DNA of 64,000 nt from NCBI RefSeq assembly GCF_001485215.1, contig NZ_BBWW01000001.1:5084001-5148000 (forward strand), given 5' to 3'. Source of the stretch: Leptolyngbya sp. NIES-2104 (lineage in GTDB: Bacteria > Cyanobacteriota > Cyanobacteriia > Leptolyngbyales > Leptolyngbyaceae). Shown piece after piece: positions 34,429-43,903 of the stretch; the stretch's first letter is position 1; each line of letters starts with the position of its first letter. A program made the position numbers and the translations under genes. A model generated the notes under the pieces. That model worked only from the letters and a program-made list of their open reading frames with translations, was not told the origin of the DNA and ran no database searches.

Positions 34429-35252
34429 ACGAGATCTGGGGAAGAAATGGCAGGATCGCGGTATTCTGCGCCAGTGATGGCAGCGACGACTTGTTCTGAA
34501 GTGGAATTTTTGATGTCAAACGTAGCGGAGCGTTGACCGAGACGCATGACGACTGCGCGATCGCATACATCAAATACATCGTGCAAATTATGAGAGATGA
34601 CGACCACACCCAGACCTTGCTGTTTTAATCGCAGGATCAGGTTCAGAACTTGCCGAGTTTGAGCAACACCGAGCGCGGCAGTCGGTTCATCGAGCAGGAC
34701 GACTTTCGGCTGACGGAGAATCGTTTTTGCGACCGCAATACATTGGCGTTGTCCACCGGAAAGCGTGGCAACTGGACGACGAACCGAAGGGATTTTGACC
34801 TCAAGGGTTCTTAAAACCTCGATCGTGCGGCGTTCCATCTCAGTTTCGTCGAGGGCTTTTAGAAAACCAGGAATCACCCAACGGTAGGCTTCTCGACCTA
34901 ACCAGAGATTTGCAACTACGTCTAAGTTGTCACAGAGGGCTAGGTCTTGATACACCGTTTCGATGCCAAGACGAGTGGCATCTTGGGGCGATGAAATTGT
35001 GACAGGTGCGCCATCAATCAGAATTTCGCCAGAGTCAGGAACGTAAGCCCCGGACATCGTTTTGACGAGCGTTGATTTTCCGGCTCCGTTGTCACCGACC
35101 AGACCCACAACTTCGCCCGCATAGACTTCAAAATCAACATTTTTTAGTGCTTGAACACCACCGAATGACTTGTTAATGCTGCGGAGTTGTAGACGGGGAA
35201 TAGAGCGATCGACAGAGGTTTCGCTTTGAGTCGGTAAAACTGAATTGTTCAT
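34425..35252 (-). CDS. Sugar ABC transporter ATPase, single nucleotide-binding domain
   Basis: A 275-residue ATPase. Walker A is GDNGAGKSTLVK near residue 57, the signature motif LSGGQRQ lies near residue 164, and Walker B is VVLLDEPTAAL near residue 184. Sequence resembles XylG/RbsA-type ATPases, but those have two NBDs in tandem (about 500 residues), while this has one. Single-NBD versions exist in fructose-type (Frc) importers and would act as a homodimer. It begins with a short polar leader (NNSVLPTQSETSVDRSIP). It lies 47 bases after the binding-protein gene. Confidence 0.92.
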   Translation of the reverse strand: MNNSVLPTQSETSVDRSIPRLQLRSINKSFGGVQALKNVDFEVYAGEVVGLVGDNGAGKSTLVKTMSGAYVPDSGEILIDGAPVTISSPQDATRLGIETVYQDLALCDNLDVVANLWLGREAYRWVIPGFLKALDETEMERRTIEVLRTLEVKIPSVRRPVATLSGGQRQCIAVAKTILRQPKVVLLDEPTAALGVAQTRQVLNLILRLKQQGLGVVVISHNLHDVFDVCDRAVVMRLGQRSATFDIKNSTSEQVVAAITGAEYRDPAISSPDLV

Positions 35253-35299
35253 AATTACTGTGCTGATAGCGGGGTGATGGTGAGATCACCCCAGTTTCA

Positions 35300-36478
35300 T
35301 TAGCCGCGACAGATACCCGTCGTGTCGCCTGTGAGTCCATTACAGACTTGTTCTCGCTTCAGGTAGCCATCGGCTAGAACCGTCTGTTGAATGTTGGTTT
35401 TATCGACTGCGATCGGGGTAATTAACGCGGAGGCAACTTGTCCCCCAGATTTCAGAGCCGTTTGACCGTTGACGAGGTTGCCGGGAGTCGTACCGTTACT
35501 CAAAGCCGCGACTAATTCTGCGGTGGCTTGGGCTTCTTTTGCGATCGGCTTGTAAATCGTCATGGACTGATCGCCCGTGAGAATGTTCTGGATTCCCGTT
35601 AGGGTGGCATCTTGCCCAGTCACCAGAATTTTGCCATCGAGTTTTTGCGTTCTCAACGCAGCAATCACGGTGTTTGCCATGCCATCGTTTGCAACATAAG
35701 CGGCTTGCACATTATTTTTCTGCTGCGTCAAGATGCCTTCCATGATCGATTGTGCTCTGCCGTTGTCCCAGTTTGGGGTGTACTGGTCAAACACGAGATT
35801 CAACTGTTTGCTATCCACTAAAGGCTGCAATGCTTTCAATGCACCTTCTCTAAATTGCAGGGCGTTGTTATCGGTTTGAGAACCGTTGATCATGACTAAG
35901 TTTGCACCCGGTTTTAAACCGTACGCACCTTTCTTGAATTGATCCGCGATGTATTGTCCTTGAAGTTCGCCAACTCGGACGTTATCAAATGAAACATAGT
36001 AAGCGACATCAGGATCTTGAATTAAGCGATCGTAGGCAATCACTGGAACTTGACTTGCCTTAGCTTTTTGTACAATAACCGATGCTTTATCACTATCTTT
36101 TGGGTCAACTACGAGAATGCAGGCACCTTTCGTTAGGGCTGCATCGGCTTGGTTTTGTTGAGTGTCGGCATCGTTATTCGCGTTGGCGTATTGAATCGTT
36201 GCGTCAGGAATTCGAGCTTTGATTTCCTTTTCTAGAAGTGGTCGATCGTAGGCTTCGTAGCGAGCGGATGAATCGGATTCAGGCAAGAGAATGCCAATGT
36301 TTTTACAACCTTTTGCGGCGGCAAATCGGGTGTCTGCGTTTGTTGCAGTCGGATTATTCGCAGCGTTTGGATCATTGGCAGTGGGGTTTGCACCGTTATT
36401 TTGATTGCTACAGGCGGCAAACACCACCACGCTCATGAGTGGCAAGAATTTGAAAGTTAGATTTATAAAACGGTTCAT
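35300..36478 (-). CDS. Sugar ABC transporter substrate-binding lipoprotein (XylF-like)
   Basis: The 392-residue product is a periplasmic-binding-protein-like domain with a lipoprotein signal (hydrophobic KFLPLMSVVVFAAC, Cys near residue 23), then an Asn/Ala-rich linker. The core begins CKNIGILLPESDSSARYEAYD and has VPVIAYDRLI, YYVSFDNVRVGELQG and VTGQDATLTGIQNILTG, all characteristic of the D-xylose/multiple-sugar branch. The true sugar is not provable from sequence. It is the first gene of the minus-strand importer, with its promoter in the 489-bp gap upstream. Confidence 0.92.
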   Translation of the reverse strand: MNRFINLTFKFLPLMSVVVFAACSNQNNGANPTANDPNAANNPTATNADTRFAAAKGCKNIGILLPESDSSARYEAYDRPLLEKEIKARIPDATIQYANANNDADTQQNQADAALTKGACILVVDPKDSDKASVIVQKAKASQVPVIAYDRLIQDPDVAYYVSFDNVRVGELQGQYIADQFKKGAYGLKPGANLVMINGSQTDNNALQFREGALKALQPLVDSKQLNLVFDQYTPNWDNGRAQSIMEGILTQQKNNVQAAYVANDGMANTVIAALRTQKLDGKILVTGQDATLTGIQNILTGDQSMTIYKPIAKEAQATAELVAALSNGTTPGNLVNGQTALKSGGQVASALITPIAVDKTNIQQTVLADGYLKREQVCNGLTGDTTGICRG

Positions 36479-36967
36479 TTCTGTTGTCCTAGAGTCGAGT
36501 CATGTGTCGAAAAACAAGGTCTGATTCTAGCGATCGGTCGCAATTTGGAGGAGGGATTTTAACAGCAAAAGCTCGCTACTTCAGACGATAAAATAGAGAG
36601 AACACCGTTAAATTTTGTATAGAAATTCCCTTTGAAAAAATAGCGATCGCTTAAAGCTAGAAATGTCCTCGTTGGGAGCGATCCCCATCTATTTGACATT
36701 AGATTTTCTTGATTAAATGCTGCCTCTATCGGCAGAATGAGGAGAAAAATGAAGTCGAATATTCTTTAGATTTTCTAAATATTTTGATGAGAAAGTTCGC
36801 CTAAACGGTAAACCGATCCTGAAATTGCGTCAGGAATTCTTCAAATTAATCTATCTAAAGGAAAAGACAGCAACATTAGACAGTACGGTAAACTGCACTA
36901 ATACAGGCATCGATGTGAAGGATACGATCGAGACTGTAAAGAGAAAGCACTATAGGAGAAATCCAGA
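36479..36967. other. Divergent intergenic region (sugar importer / DUF4870)
   Basis: The 489-bp gap holds the upstream regions of the XylF-like gene (minus) and the DUF4870 gene (plus). It is AT-rich. I see one small hairpin (TTTAGA/TCTAAA around 36775-36789) and a good ribosome site AGGAGA just before the DUF4870 ATG. The short ORF at 36825-37016 overlaps the real gene in another frame and is not supported. Confidence 0.5.
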
Positions 36968-37342
36968 ATGCAAACCACTTTTGACTCTGGCAAGCGCCGC
37001 TTATTATCCTGCTTAAGTCATGGCGCAATTTTCTTTAGCACAACGATATTTTCGTTTGGGGTTCCGTTTGCGGTGAATCTGCTGACTGACGATCCGATCG
37101 TCAAAGCAAACGCCAAGGAATCGATGAACTTTCACCTGAATGTTTGGTTTTGGGCGATTGTGATTGGTGTACCGATCGGGATTTTGTCGTTTCTGACGTT
37201 TGGACTCGGTGGAATTCTGTTCTTCCCGGTGGTTGGACTCGGATTTTTGCTGCATTGGGGATTGACGGTTTGGGCACTGGCGCATTGCTTTACGAATCCA
37301 GATGAGCCGTTTCGTTATCCGTTTATTTTCCGATTGTTCTAA
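36968..37342 (+). CDS. DUF4870 membrane protein
   Basis: A 124-residue membrane protein of the DUF4870 family, function unknown. It has an N-terminal LLSCLSHGAIFFS motif, the conserved NAKESMNFHLNVW near residue 49, and two further hydrophobic segments, with NPDEPFRYPF at the end. These are the features that define the family. AGGAGA at about 36954 supports the start. A clear terminator follows 18 bases after the stop, so it is probably a single-gene unit. Confidence 0.9.
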   Translation: MQTTFDSGKRRLLSCLSHGAIFFSTTIFSFGVPFAVNLLTDDPIVKANAKESMNFHLNVWFWAIVIGVPIGILSFLTFGLGGILFFPVVGLGFLLHWGLTVWALAHCFTNPDEPFRYPFIFRLF

Positions 37343-37359
37343 GGATTTGGGAATTTGTG

Positions 37360-37393
37360 AAACCGTAACGATTTTGATTGATCGTTACGGTTT
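37360..37393 (+). terminator. Intrinsic terminator after DUF4870 gene
   Basis: A perfect 13-bp stem (AAACCGTAACGAT at 37360-37372, complement at 37381-37393) with an 8-base loop, running into TTTTTTGTTTT. Confidence 0.9.
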
Positions 37394-37470
37394 TTTGTTT
37401 TGAGGATGAGAGCAACCATTTACTGTGTCAATTATTTTGGTTGCAGTTGAAGCATTGTCGTTTGTTGCAT

Positions 37471-37530
37471 CACCCGCCCCGGAATGGAATTCGGGGCTGA
37501 CGGTGCGAAGTCCGCGCTCCGGGGACTAAA
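37471..37530. repeat. Half copy of nested palindromic repeat, copy 4
   Basis: The segment CACCCGCCCCGGAATGGAAT with TCGGGGCTGA (37471-37500) matches the left half of copies 1 and 2, and is followed by CGAAGTCC and GGGGACT, equivalent to the loop stem of copy 2. No right half is present: the sequence runs directly into the 3' end of ycf23 (stop at 37533). It is therefore truncated, or has lost one arm. Confidence 0.65.
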
Positions 37531-37532
37531 GG

Positions 37533-38267
37533 CTAGACGTTGACGGAAGCACGATCAAGGGATTCAACGAGCGATCGGACAACGGCGATCATGGCGATTT
37601 CGCTGTCGAGTTTGTGGATTGCGCTACCGACACCGACACCGGAAGCACCAGCGGCGATCGCTAACGGAGCAGTGACGCTGGACAAGCCGGATGCACAGAG
37701 AACGGGAATGTCGATCGCACGAGAAATTTCGTAAGCGGCTGCTAGGGTTGGAGCGGCTTTCTCGATTAAGCCCAACGTGCCGGAATGGACGGGAGCCGAA
37801 GAAGTTCCGCCTTCGGTTTGAATCAGATTCGCACCCGCTTTCACAAGGTCTTCTGCTAATTGGACTTGCTGATCTAATGGCAAAATGTGGGGCACAGTCA
37901 CCGAAAGCGTCACGGTTGGCAGAAGGGCGCGGGTGGCATGAGTTAGCGCCAAAACTTCTTCGGATTCAAAGCGACGACCTTGAGCGTAGAAGCTGTCAAA
38001 ATTGCCGATTTCGATTAAGTCCGCGCCTGCTTCCATTGCCATGACGAATTTTTCGGGTTCAACGGCAGACACGCAGATGGGTAAGCTGGTGAGTTGTTTC
38101 GCCATGCGGATCAGGTCGGCATCAGCGGCGATATCGATAAAGGTGGCACCACCGCGATCGGCAGCTTTGATTACCATTGCGACGTTATTGGCATCAAAAT
38201 TGTTTAAGCCGCTGATGATTTTGAGGGCGCGACCTTGAGTGAGAGCAGTTTGTAGCGTAGAAATCAT
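37533..38267 (-). CDS. ycf23: Ycf23 (DUF561) TIM-barrel-like protein
   Basis: Ycf23 is a conserved protein of cyanobacteria and some red-algal plastids with unknown function. The 244-residue product starts with ALTQGRALKIISGLNNFD, followed by AADRGGATFIDIAAD, PICVSAVEPEKFVMAMEAGADLIEIGN, VTLSVTVPHIL, LIQTEGGTSS and a final glycine-rich AAGASGVGVGSAI. The last motif is typical of phosphate-binding TIM barrels. It is monocistronic in appearance and its 3' end is next to the repeat remnant. Confidence 0.9.
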   Translation of the reverse strand: MISTLQTALTQGRALKIISGLNNFDANNVAMVIKAADRGGATFIDIAADADLIRMAKQLTSLPICVSAVEPEKFVMAMEAGADLIEIGNFDSFYAQGRRFESEEVLALTHATRALLPTVTLSVTVPHILPLDQQVQLAEDLVKAGANLIQTEGGTSSAPVHSGTLGLIEKAAPTLAAAYEISRAIDIPVLCASGLSSVTAPLAIAAGASGVGVGSAIHKLDSEIAMIAVVRSLVESLDRASVNV

Positions 38268-38346
38268 GGTGCTTCATTTAGTGTGAAATGAGTACAGATC
38301 ATTGTGCCAGCATTGGGAAATCCGAGCTAGAGGAGAATGCGATCGA

Positions 38347-38868
38347 ATGCAAGAGTTAGAGACGAAACGCCTGTGGTTGCGCCCTTTCAGGTATGAAGAT
38401 TTAGATCGCTTGGCGGAAATTTTTGGCGACTCGGAAACCATGCAGTACATTTCATCGGGAACGAAGACGCGATCGCAACTAGAGGCAGGCTTTCCCGCGA
38501 AGTTGGAACGATTCGATCGGTGGGGCTTTGGAATGTGGGCGATGATTGAGAAAGAGAGTCAAATCTTGATCGGTCGCTGCGGATTCATTTATCTCGATGG
38601 AACGCCTGAAGTGGAGCTAGGATACACGCTGAATAAGGCTTACTGGAATCGGGGATTTGCGACGGAGGCATCGATCGCTTGTCTGCGATTTGGATTTGAA
38701 CAGGCGGGACTCGATCGAATTGTTGCCATTGCTCAACCTGAGAATATTGCTTCTCAGCGCGTGATGCAAAAAGTTGGAATGACGTTTGAAAAGAACGCCC
38801 ACTATTACAAAACTGACGTTGTGTATTACGCTATCTCAAAGAATGAGTTTCACGCTTTGCATGGATAA
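38347..38868 (+). CDS. GNAT family N-acetyltransferase (RimJ/RimL type)
   Basis: A 173-residue GNAT protein. The ATG at 38347 (MQELETKRLWLRPF) is chosen since it begins at the usual family start and AGGAG lies 11 bases upstream; the frame also has an upstream GTG. The acetyl-CoA site is the VELGYTLNKAYWNRGFATEA stretch near residue 85, with ASQRVMQKVGMTFE near residue 140. These match acetyltransferases that modify N-termini of ribosomal proteins or related amines, but the substrate is not known. Its stop overlaps the start of a decayed gene downstream. Confidence 0.93.
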   Translation: MQELETKRLWLRPFRYEDLDRLAEIFGDSETMQYISSGTKTRSQLEAGFPAKLERFDRWGFGMWAMIEKESQILIGRCGFIYLDGTPEVELGYTLNKAYWNRGFATEASIACLRFGFEQAGLDRIVAIAQPENIASQRVMQKVGMTFEKNAHYYKTDVVYYAISKNEFHALHG

Positions 38869-39242
38869 ATTAATTCTTTTGAGTTTTGGTGTCGAAGAGT
38901 TTGATGTCGAAGAGTTTGATACGGTCAAACTTTATCGGACAGCGTGACATTCAAAGTGTCAGCGGGAGGCTTAGAAAGAGTTTTGGAATTGCTCGATCGC
39001 TTAAACATTAAAGCTACGTTTTTTGTCACAGCAGATTTTGCGATTCATCATCCTTCGACGATGCGGAATTTACGAATATTCGGGGGTATCAACTGCCGGG
39101 ATATATCAAAGCGCGATCGGGAAAAGGAATGCTCGATCGCTTAGAGAATTATTTGATTCGGATACGATCGCTCGGTACGTTTGCAATCTCTTCTGAACTT
39201 CAGGCAAGCTTAGATCCGAGTAATTTGTTTAAGATGTTTTGA
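38861..39242 (+). pseudogene. Decayed polysaccharide deacetylase remnant
   Basis: Three reading-frame pieces of one family can be read. From the ATG at 38861, LILLSFGVEEFD is the family's N-terminal motif, followed by a stop at 38945. In another frame, VSAGGLERVLELLDRLNIKA and TFFVTADFAIHHP is the core. In a third frame, GYQLPGYIKARSGKGMLDRL and GTFAISSEL is the C-terminal end. The middle, including most catalytic residues, is missing, so an internal deletion and frameshifts are likely. The N-terminal piece has a perfect 15-bp tandem duplication coding VEEFD twice. The family acts on chitin or other polysaccharides. Confidence 0.75.
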
Positions 39243-39389
39243 TGCCTTTATTTGAGGCTCCATATCGCACTTAGCATTTCGAGCAAAGCTCACCCTTTGT
39301 ATTGCTCGAACTACCTCCGATGGCGCAGATAACAAAGCAGTTTGTGACTTAGCGTAGAAGTCTTGAAGGCTTGCTTGGAGAGTGTGTTC

Positions 39390-40622
39390 ATGGATGTTCC
39401 TAGAGTGCGTCATCCGCGTTCGGAAAAGAGAAATCGACTGTTGATCGGATTAGGATTATCAGCCTTGTTGGTTGGGGGAACAGGTGCATTTTTCTTTGTG
39501 CGTCGTCCCACTTCTGCACCTCAACAGGTTGCAACTTCGACACAAACGGTGAGCATTGCACCCGTTCAACCTGCACGAATTTCGCGCACGATCGATGCGA
39601 CTGGAACGGTTGCCGCTAGAGATTTATTGCCGATCGCACCAGAGGCTTCTGGCTTGCAAGTTCAGCAAGTGTTAGCAAATGAAGGGCAGACAGTTCGAGC
39701 AGGGCAAGAATTGGCGATTTTGAGCGGTGATGTTTTAAGAACACAACTGAATCAAGCTCAGGCACAATCTACTTCAGCACAAGCTGTTTTGGGACAAAGA
39801 CAAGCGACCTTACAACAGCAACAAGCAACATTAACGGAAGCTCAGAGTAATTTAAGACGCTATCAGCAACTCGCGCAATCGGGGGCAATTAGTCAGGCGG
39901 ATCTAGAACAACGTGCGACTGCTGTTGCCACGACTCAAGCTGCGGTTTCTACGGCTCAAGCGGGAATTGGACAAGCCCAAGCAGACATTCAAGCGAGTCA
40001 AGCTGAAATTCAACGATTGCAAACTCAGCTCAATCAGACGATCGTGCGCTCTCCAACCAATGGTGTGATTGCTGAAAGTTTAGCCAAGGTGGGCGATGTT
40101 GCTTCGACAATGAATCCATTGTTTCGACTGATTCGTGAGGGTGAGTTAGAACTGCAAATCAAGCTACCGTCTACTCAATTGCCACAAGTTCGAGAAGGTT
40201 CACCCGTTAAAATCGCATCCGATGCCGATCGACGAATTAATGTCCAAGGTACGGTTCGCGAAATCGCTCCATTGATTGATCCACAAACCCGACAAGCGAC
40301 GGTTAAAATCAATCTCCCACAGAATTCTGCTATTCGTTCCGGTCTATTTCTCCGCGCCGCAATTACAACCCAAACCGCTCAAGCGTTAGTCATTCCATCG
40401 AAAGCGGTGTTGCCTCAATCGAGTGGAGGATCGACTGTGTTTGTGTTACAGCCAGACGGAACCGTGCGATCGCAAATCGTTCAAACGGGAGCGACTCAAA
40501 GCGCTGATCCGAACAATACAACCGTTGAGATTGTTCAAGGATTAAATGCAGGCGATCGAGTCGTCGTGGCGGGGGCTGGATATCTCAAAGATGGCGATCG
40601 TGTCACCGTTGCTCAACAATAA
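39390..40622 (+). CDS. RND efflux membrane fusion (periplasmic adaptor) protein
   Basis: The 410-residue product links an RND pump to an outer-membrane channel. The ATG at 39390 is preferred over an in-frame TTG at 39363. It has an N-terminal anchor helix (LLIGLGLSALLVGGTGAFFFV), a lipoyl-like half (GTVAARDLLPIAPEASG), a Gln-rich coiled coil (about residues 115-215), the second lipoyl half (IVRSPTNGVIAESLAKVGDV), and a beta-barrel with IDPQTRQATVKINL. The pump gene follows 11 bases after the stop. No outer-membrane channel gene is in the pair. Confidence 0.95.
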   Translation: MDVPRVRHPRSEKRNRLLIGLGLSALLVGGTGAFFFVRRPTSAPQQVATSTQTVSIAPVQPARISRTIDATGTVAARDLLPIAPEASGLQVQQVLANEGQTVRAGQELAILSGDVLRTQLNQAQAQSTSAQAVLGQRQATLQQQQATLTEAQSNLRRYQQLAQSGAISQADLEQRATAVATTQAAVSTAQAGIGQAQADIQASQAEIQRLQTQLNQTIVRSPTNGVIAESLAKVGDVASTMNPLFRLIREGELELQIKLPSTQLPQVREGSPVKIASDADRRINVQGTVREIAPLIDPQTRQATVKINLPQNSAIRSGLFLRAAITTQTAQALVIPSKAVLPQSSGGSTVFVLQPDGTVRSQIVQTGATQSADPNNTTVEIVQGLNAGDRVVVAGAGYLKDGDRVTVAQQ

Positions 40623-40633
40623 CTGTTAAAGGT

Positions 40634-43600
40634 ATGTCGTTTAATATTTCTGCTTGGTCGATTCGCTCCCCGATTCCTACAATTGTTTTATTTGCTGTCC
40701 TAACGCTGGCGGGACTGGTCGCTTATCCATTTCTCGGCATTGATGAAAGTCCAAACATTGATATTCCTGCGGTCAATGTGACGGTCGTTCAGCCCGGAGC
40801 CGATCCGAGCGAACTAGAATCACAAGTAACCAAACCCGTTGAAGATGCAGTTGCAGGACTCGGTAACATTGATGAAATTACTTCGACAATTACAGACGGG
40901 TCTTCGGTCACGCTGATTAACTTTGTGTTGGGGACAAATAGCGATCGGGCAACGAATGACGTGCGAAACGCGATTTCGCAAATTCGTCAGAACTTGCCGC
41001 AAGATATTAATGAACCGATCGTTCAGCGATTAGATGTGGCGACGGGCGGACCTGTTGTAACTTATGCAGTGGCATCTCCTCAGCGATCGGTGGTTGAACT
41101 GAGTAATTTCGTGGATCAAACGGTTAGTCGAGCATTACTCGCGGTTCAGGGAGTTTCGCAGGTCAATCGAATTGGGGGTGTTGATCAAGAAATTCGGGTG
41201 GAGCTTGATCCGACTCGATTGCAAGCAGATGGGTTAACTGTTAATCAAGTTAATGATCAAATTCGAGCCTTCAACATTAATCTTCCAGGTGGACGGAGTA
41301 ACCTAGGGGGCAGCGAACAAACGATTCGGACGTTGGGAAGTGCGCCGAGTGTTCAAGCATTGCAGAACTATGAAATTACTTTGCCGAAAGGTGGATTTGT
41401 GCCACTGTTAAGTTTAGGAACTGTGACAGACGGAACCGCAGAACCCAGACAATTAGCACGATTGAACAATCAGCCTGTCGTTGCATTTTCAGTGTTACGC
41501 AGTAATGGAAGTGTTCTAGTTGCGGTTGAAGAAGGGGTGCGAAAAGCAGTCGAGGACTTACAGAAAACATTGCCGCCTGATATTCGGTTGCAGTTGATCA
41601 ACAATGTTCGAGCGAACTATATTCGAGAGTCTTACTCAGCGTCGATCGAGTCCGTTGTTCTGGGTGCTGTGCTTGCAGTTGCGGTGATTTGGTTGTTTTT
41701 GCGCGATCGACGTGCCACGTTGATTACGGCAGTTGCCCTCCCACTTTCGCTGATTCCAACTTTTGCGGTGCTCAAAGCATTGGGCTATACGCTGAACAAT
41801 ATGACGCTGTTGGCGTTGGCGTTAGTCGTGGGGATTTTGGTCGATGATGCGATCGTAGAAATCGAGAACATTGAACGCCATATGCAGATGGGAAAATCTC
41901 CGTTTCGGGCATCGCTCGATGCTTCAGCGGAGATTGGACTAGCAGTGGTGGCGACAACGATGTCGATCGTCGCTGTGTTTGGTCCTGTGGCATTTATGAC
42001 GGGTGTAACTGGACAGTATTTTCGCCCGTTTGGATTAAGTGTTGCTGCCTCGGTATTGTTCTCGCTATTAGTTGCTCGAATGGTCACGCCTTTGATGGCG
42101 GCTTATTTGTTGAAAGGACATGGAGAGCGAAAACGCAAAAAACCTCGATCGCTTCCGTCAAATGGCACGGCTGCGAATGTGATGTCTCCGTTTGTTCCCA
42201 CTCAAGAAGCAAGAGGTGGAACCACGACGCAACCGGAACGGCAAAGACGCGATCGCTTAGCGGAAGCGTATGAACCGATTTTGAAATGGGCATTACGCCA
42301 TCGAATGCTAACTTTGGGCGCATCGATTCTATTTGTAATCGGTAGCTTTGCGTTAGTTCCAAGTTTACCGTTCGGATTGTTTGGAACAGTCGATCAAGGA
42401 CTCTCAGTAATTTCGTTAGAGTTGCCGCCTGGAGCGACTTTGAATGATATCGATCGCGCTACTCAACAATTAACTTCACGTTTGCTAGAAAATCCGAATG
42501 TCAGCGCAGTTCAGACTGATCAAGCGGTGAACACATCTACGCTCTATGTTCTGCTCAAATCAAAAGAAGAACGGAACGTTTCACAGCTTGAGTTTGAGAA
42601 TCAGGTGCGTCCATTGTTTGCTCAGATTCCAGGAGTGCGGCTAAGCTTTTCGGGTCGAGGATTTGGTGGCTCAAAAGAATTATCGGTTGTGCTGAAAAGC
42701 GAAGATGCTCAAGCGCTCAATCAAGTTGCAAGCACTCTAGAACAACAGATGCACCAAGTTTCAGGGTTAGTCGAAGTTTCATCGAATGCAAGTCTATTAA
42801 AACCTGAAGTGTTGATTCGTCCTGATCCTGCTCGTGCGGGCGATCAAAATGTATCGGTTCAAAGCATTGCTCGAACAGCTTATGTGGCAACTTTGGGCGA
42901 TAGTGATGCAAATCTAGCGAAATTTAATTTGCCCGATCGACAAATCCCCATCCGCGTTCAACTCGCGCCTCAGTTCCGTAGCGATATTGATACGATTCGG
43001 AACTTACAAGTCGCAAGCCAAACCGGGAACTTAGTCGCACTGCAAACGGTAGCGGATATTGAGTTGGGCAATGGTCCGTCTCAGGTTCGACGATATAATC
43101 GATCGCGCCAAATTTCAGTTGATGCTAACTTACGCGGAATTGCTCTTGGTGACGCGTTGCAGAAAGTGAATGCGTTACCTGCGTTGAAAAATTTACCCGC
43201 AGGAGTCACCCAAGAACGAATCGGAAACGCGAAAATCATGGGTCAACTGTTCGGAAACGTGGGAGCCGCATTAGGAGCCGCAGTGATCTTTATCTATGTA
43301 GTGCTTGTTCTGCTGTTTGGAGACTTTTTGCATCCATTAACTATCATGGTGGCGTTGCCTTTTTCATTGGGTGGGGCATTCTTCGCATTGCTGATCACTC
43401 ACAAAGAATTGGGATTGTATGCTTTGATTGGGATTGTGTTGCTCATGGGTCTAGTATCGAAGAATTCGATCTTGCTCGTTGACTATGCACTCCTCAATCA
43501 GAAAGAAGGAAAATCAACCTACCGAGCCGTACTCGATTCGGGCGTGGCGCGATTGCGACCGATTTTGATGACCACGATCGCAATGATTGCCGGAATGTTA

Positions 43601-43831
43601 CCGATCGCGCTTGGAATCGGTGCCGGATCAGAGCTTCGTAGCCCGATGGCGATCGCGGTCATTGGTGGATTGACGACTTCAACGCTGCTAACTCTTGTGG
43701 TTGTGCCTGTGATCTTTACGTATATCGATGGCTTGCAAGAGCGATTAAATCGAACGGTCTTCCGTCGAGCCGTCGATCGACAAGCGGAAGAGCAACCAGA
43801 GCGAGAAATTGATCCCGCACTGCGACGATAG
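40634..43831 (+). CDS. RND efflux transporter (AcrB/MdtC-like)
   Basis: A 1065-residue inner-membrane pump with the usual duplicated layout: helix 1 (PIPTIVLFAVLTLAG), a large periplasmic loop, five helices with ALALVVGILVDDAIVEIENIERH (the proton-relay Asp-Asp near residue 400), and a second half with VLLMGLVSKNSILLVDYAL and a final PILMTTIAMIAGMLPIALG. Length is typical. The substrate cannot be read, but multidrug or hydrophobic compounds are usual for this branch. It is co-transcribed with the adaptor gene just upstream. Confidence 0.95.
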   Translation: MSFNISAWSIRSPIPTIVLFAVLTLAGLVAYPFLGIDESPNIDIPAVNVTVVQPGADPSELESQVTKPVEDAVAGLGNIDEITSTITDGSSVTLINFVLGTNSDRATNDVRNAISQIRQNLPQDINEPIVQRLDVATGGPVVTYAVASPQRSVVELSNFVDQTVSRALLAVQGVSQVNRIGGVDQEIRVELDPTRLQADGLTVNQVNDQIRAFNINLPGGRSNLGGSEQTIRTLGSAPSVQALQNYEITLPKGGFVPLLSLGTVTDGTAEPRQLARLNNQPVVAFSVLRSNGSVLVAVEEGVRKAVEDLQKTLPPDIRLQLINNVRANYIRESYSASIESVVLGAVLAVAVIWLFLRDRRATLITAVALPLSLIPTFAVLKALGYTLNNMTLLALALVVGILVDDAIVEIENIERHMQMGKSPFRASLDASAEIGLAVVATTMSIVAVFGPVAFMTGVTGQYFRPFGLSVAASVLFSLLVARMVTPLMAAYLLKGHGERKRKKPRSLPSNGTAANVMSPFVPTQEARGGTTTQPERQRRDRLAEAYEPILKWALRHRMLTLGASILFVIGSFALVPSLPFGLFGTVDQGLSVISLELPPGATLNDIDRATQQLTSRLLENPNVSAVQTDQAVNTSTLYVLLKSKEERNVSQLEFENQVRPLFAQIPGVRLSFSGRGFGGSKELSVVLKSEDAQALNQVASTLEQQMHQVSGLVEVSSNASLLKPEVLIRPDPARAGDQNVSVQSIARTAYVATLGDSDANLAKFNLPDRQIPIRVQLAPQFRSDIDTIRNLQVASQTGNLVALQTVADIELGNGPSQVRRYNRSRQISVDANLRGIALGDALQKVNALPALKNLPAGVTQERIGNAKIMGQLFGNVGAALGAAVIFIYVVLVLLFGDFLHPLTIMVALPFSLGGAFFALLITHKELGLYALIGIVLLMGLVSKNSILLVDYALLNQKEGKSTYRAVLDSGVARLRPILMTTIAMIAGMLPIALGIGAGSELRSPMAIAVIGGLTTSTLLTLVVVPVIFTYIDGLQERLNRTVFRRAVDRQAEEQPEREIDPALRR

Positions 43832-43903
43832 CTAGGATGTGCTGAAAGTCAAGGCGATCCAGGAATCGGATCGAAGGAACTCTAAAGCATACCCTAATGT
43901 GAG

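Noticed and set aside
39210-39413. 67-residue minus-strand ORF near the RND adaptor start
   Set aside because: It overlaps the pseudogene end and the adaptor start, and has no family likeness.
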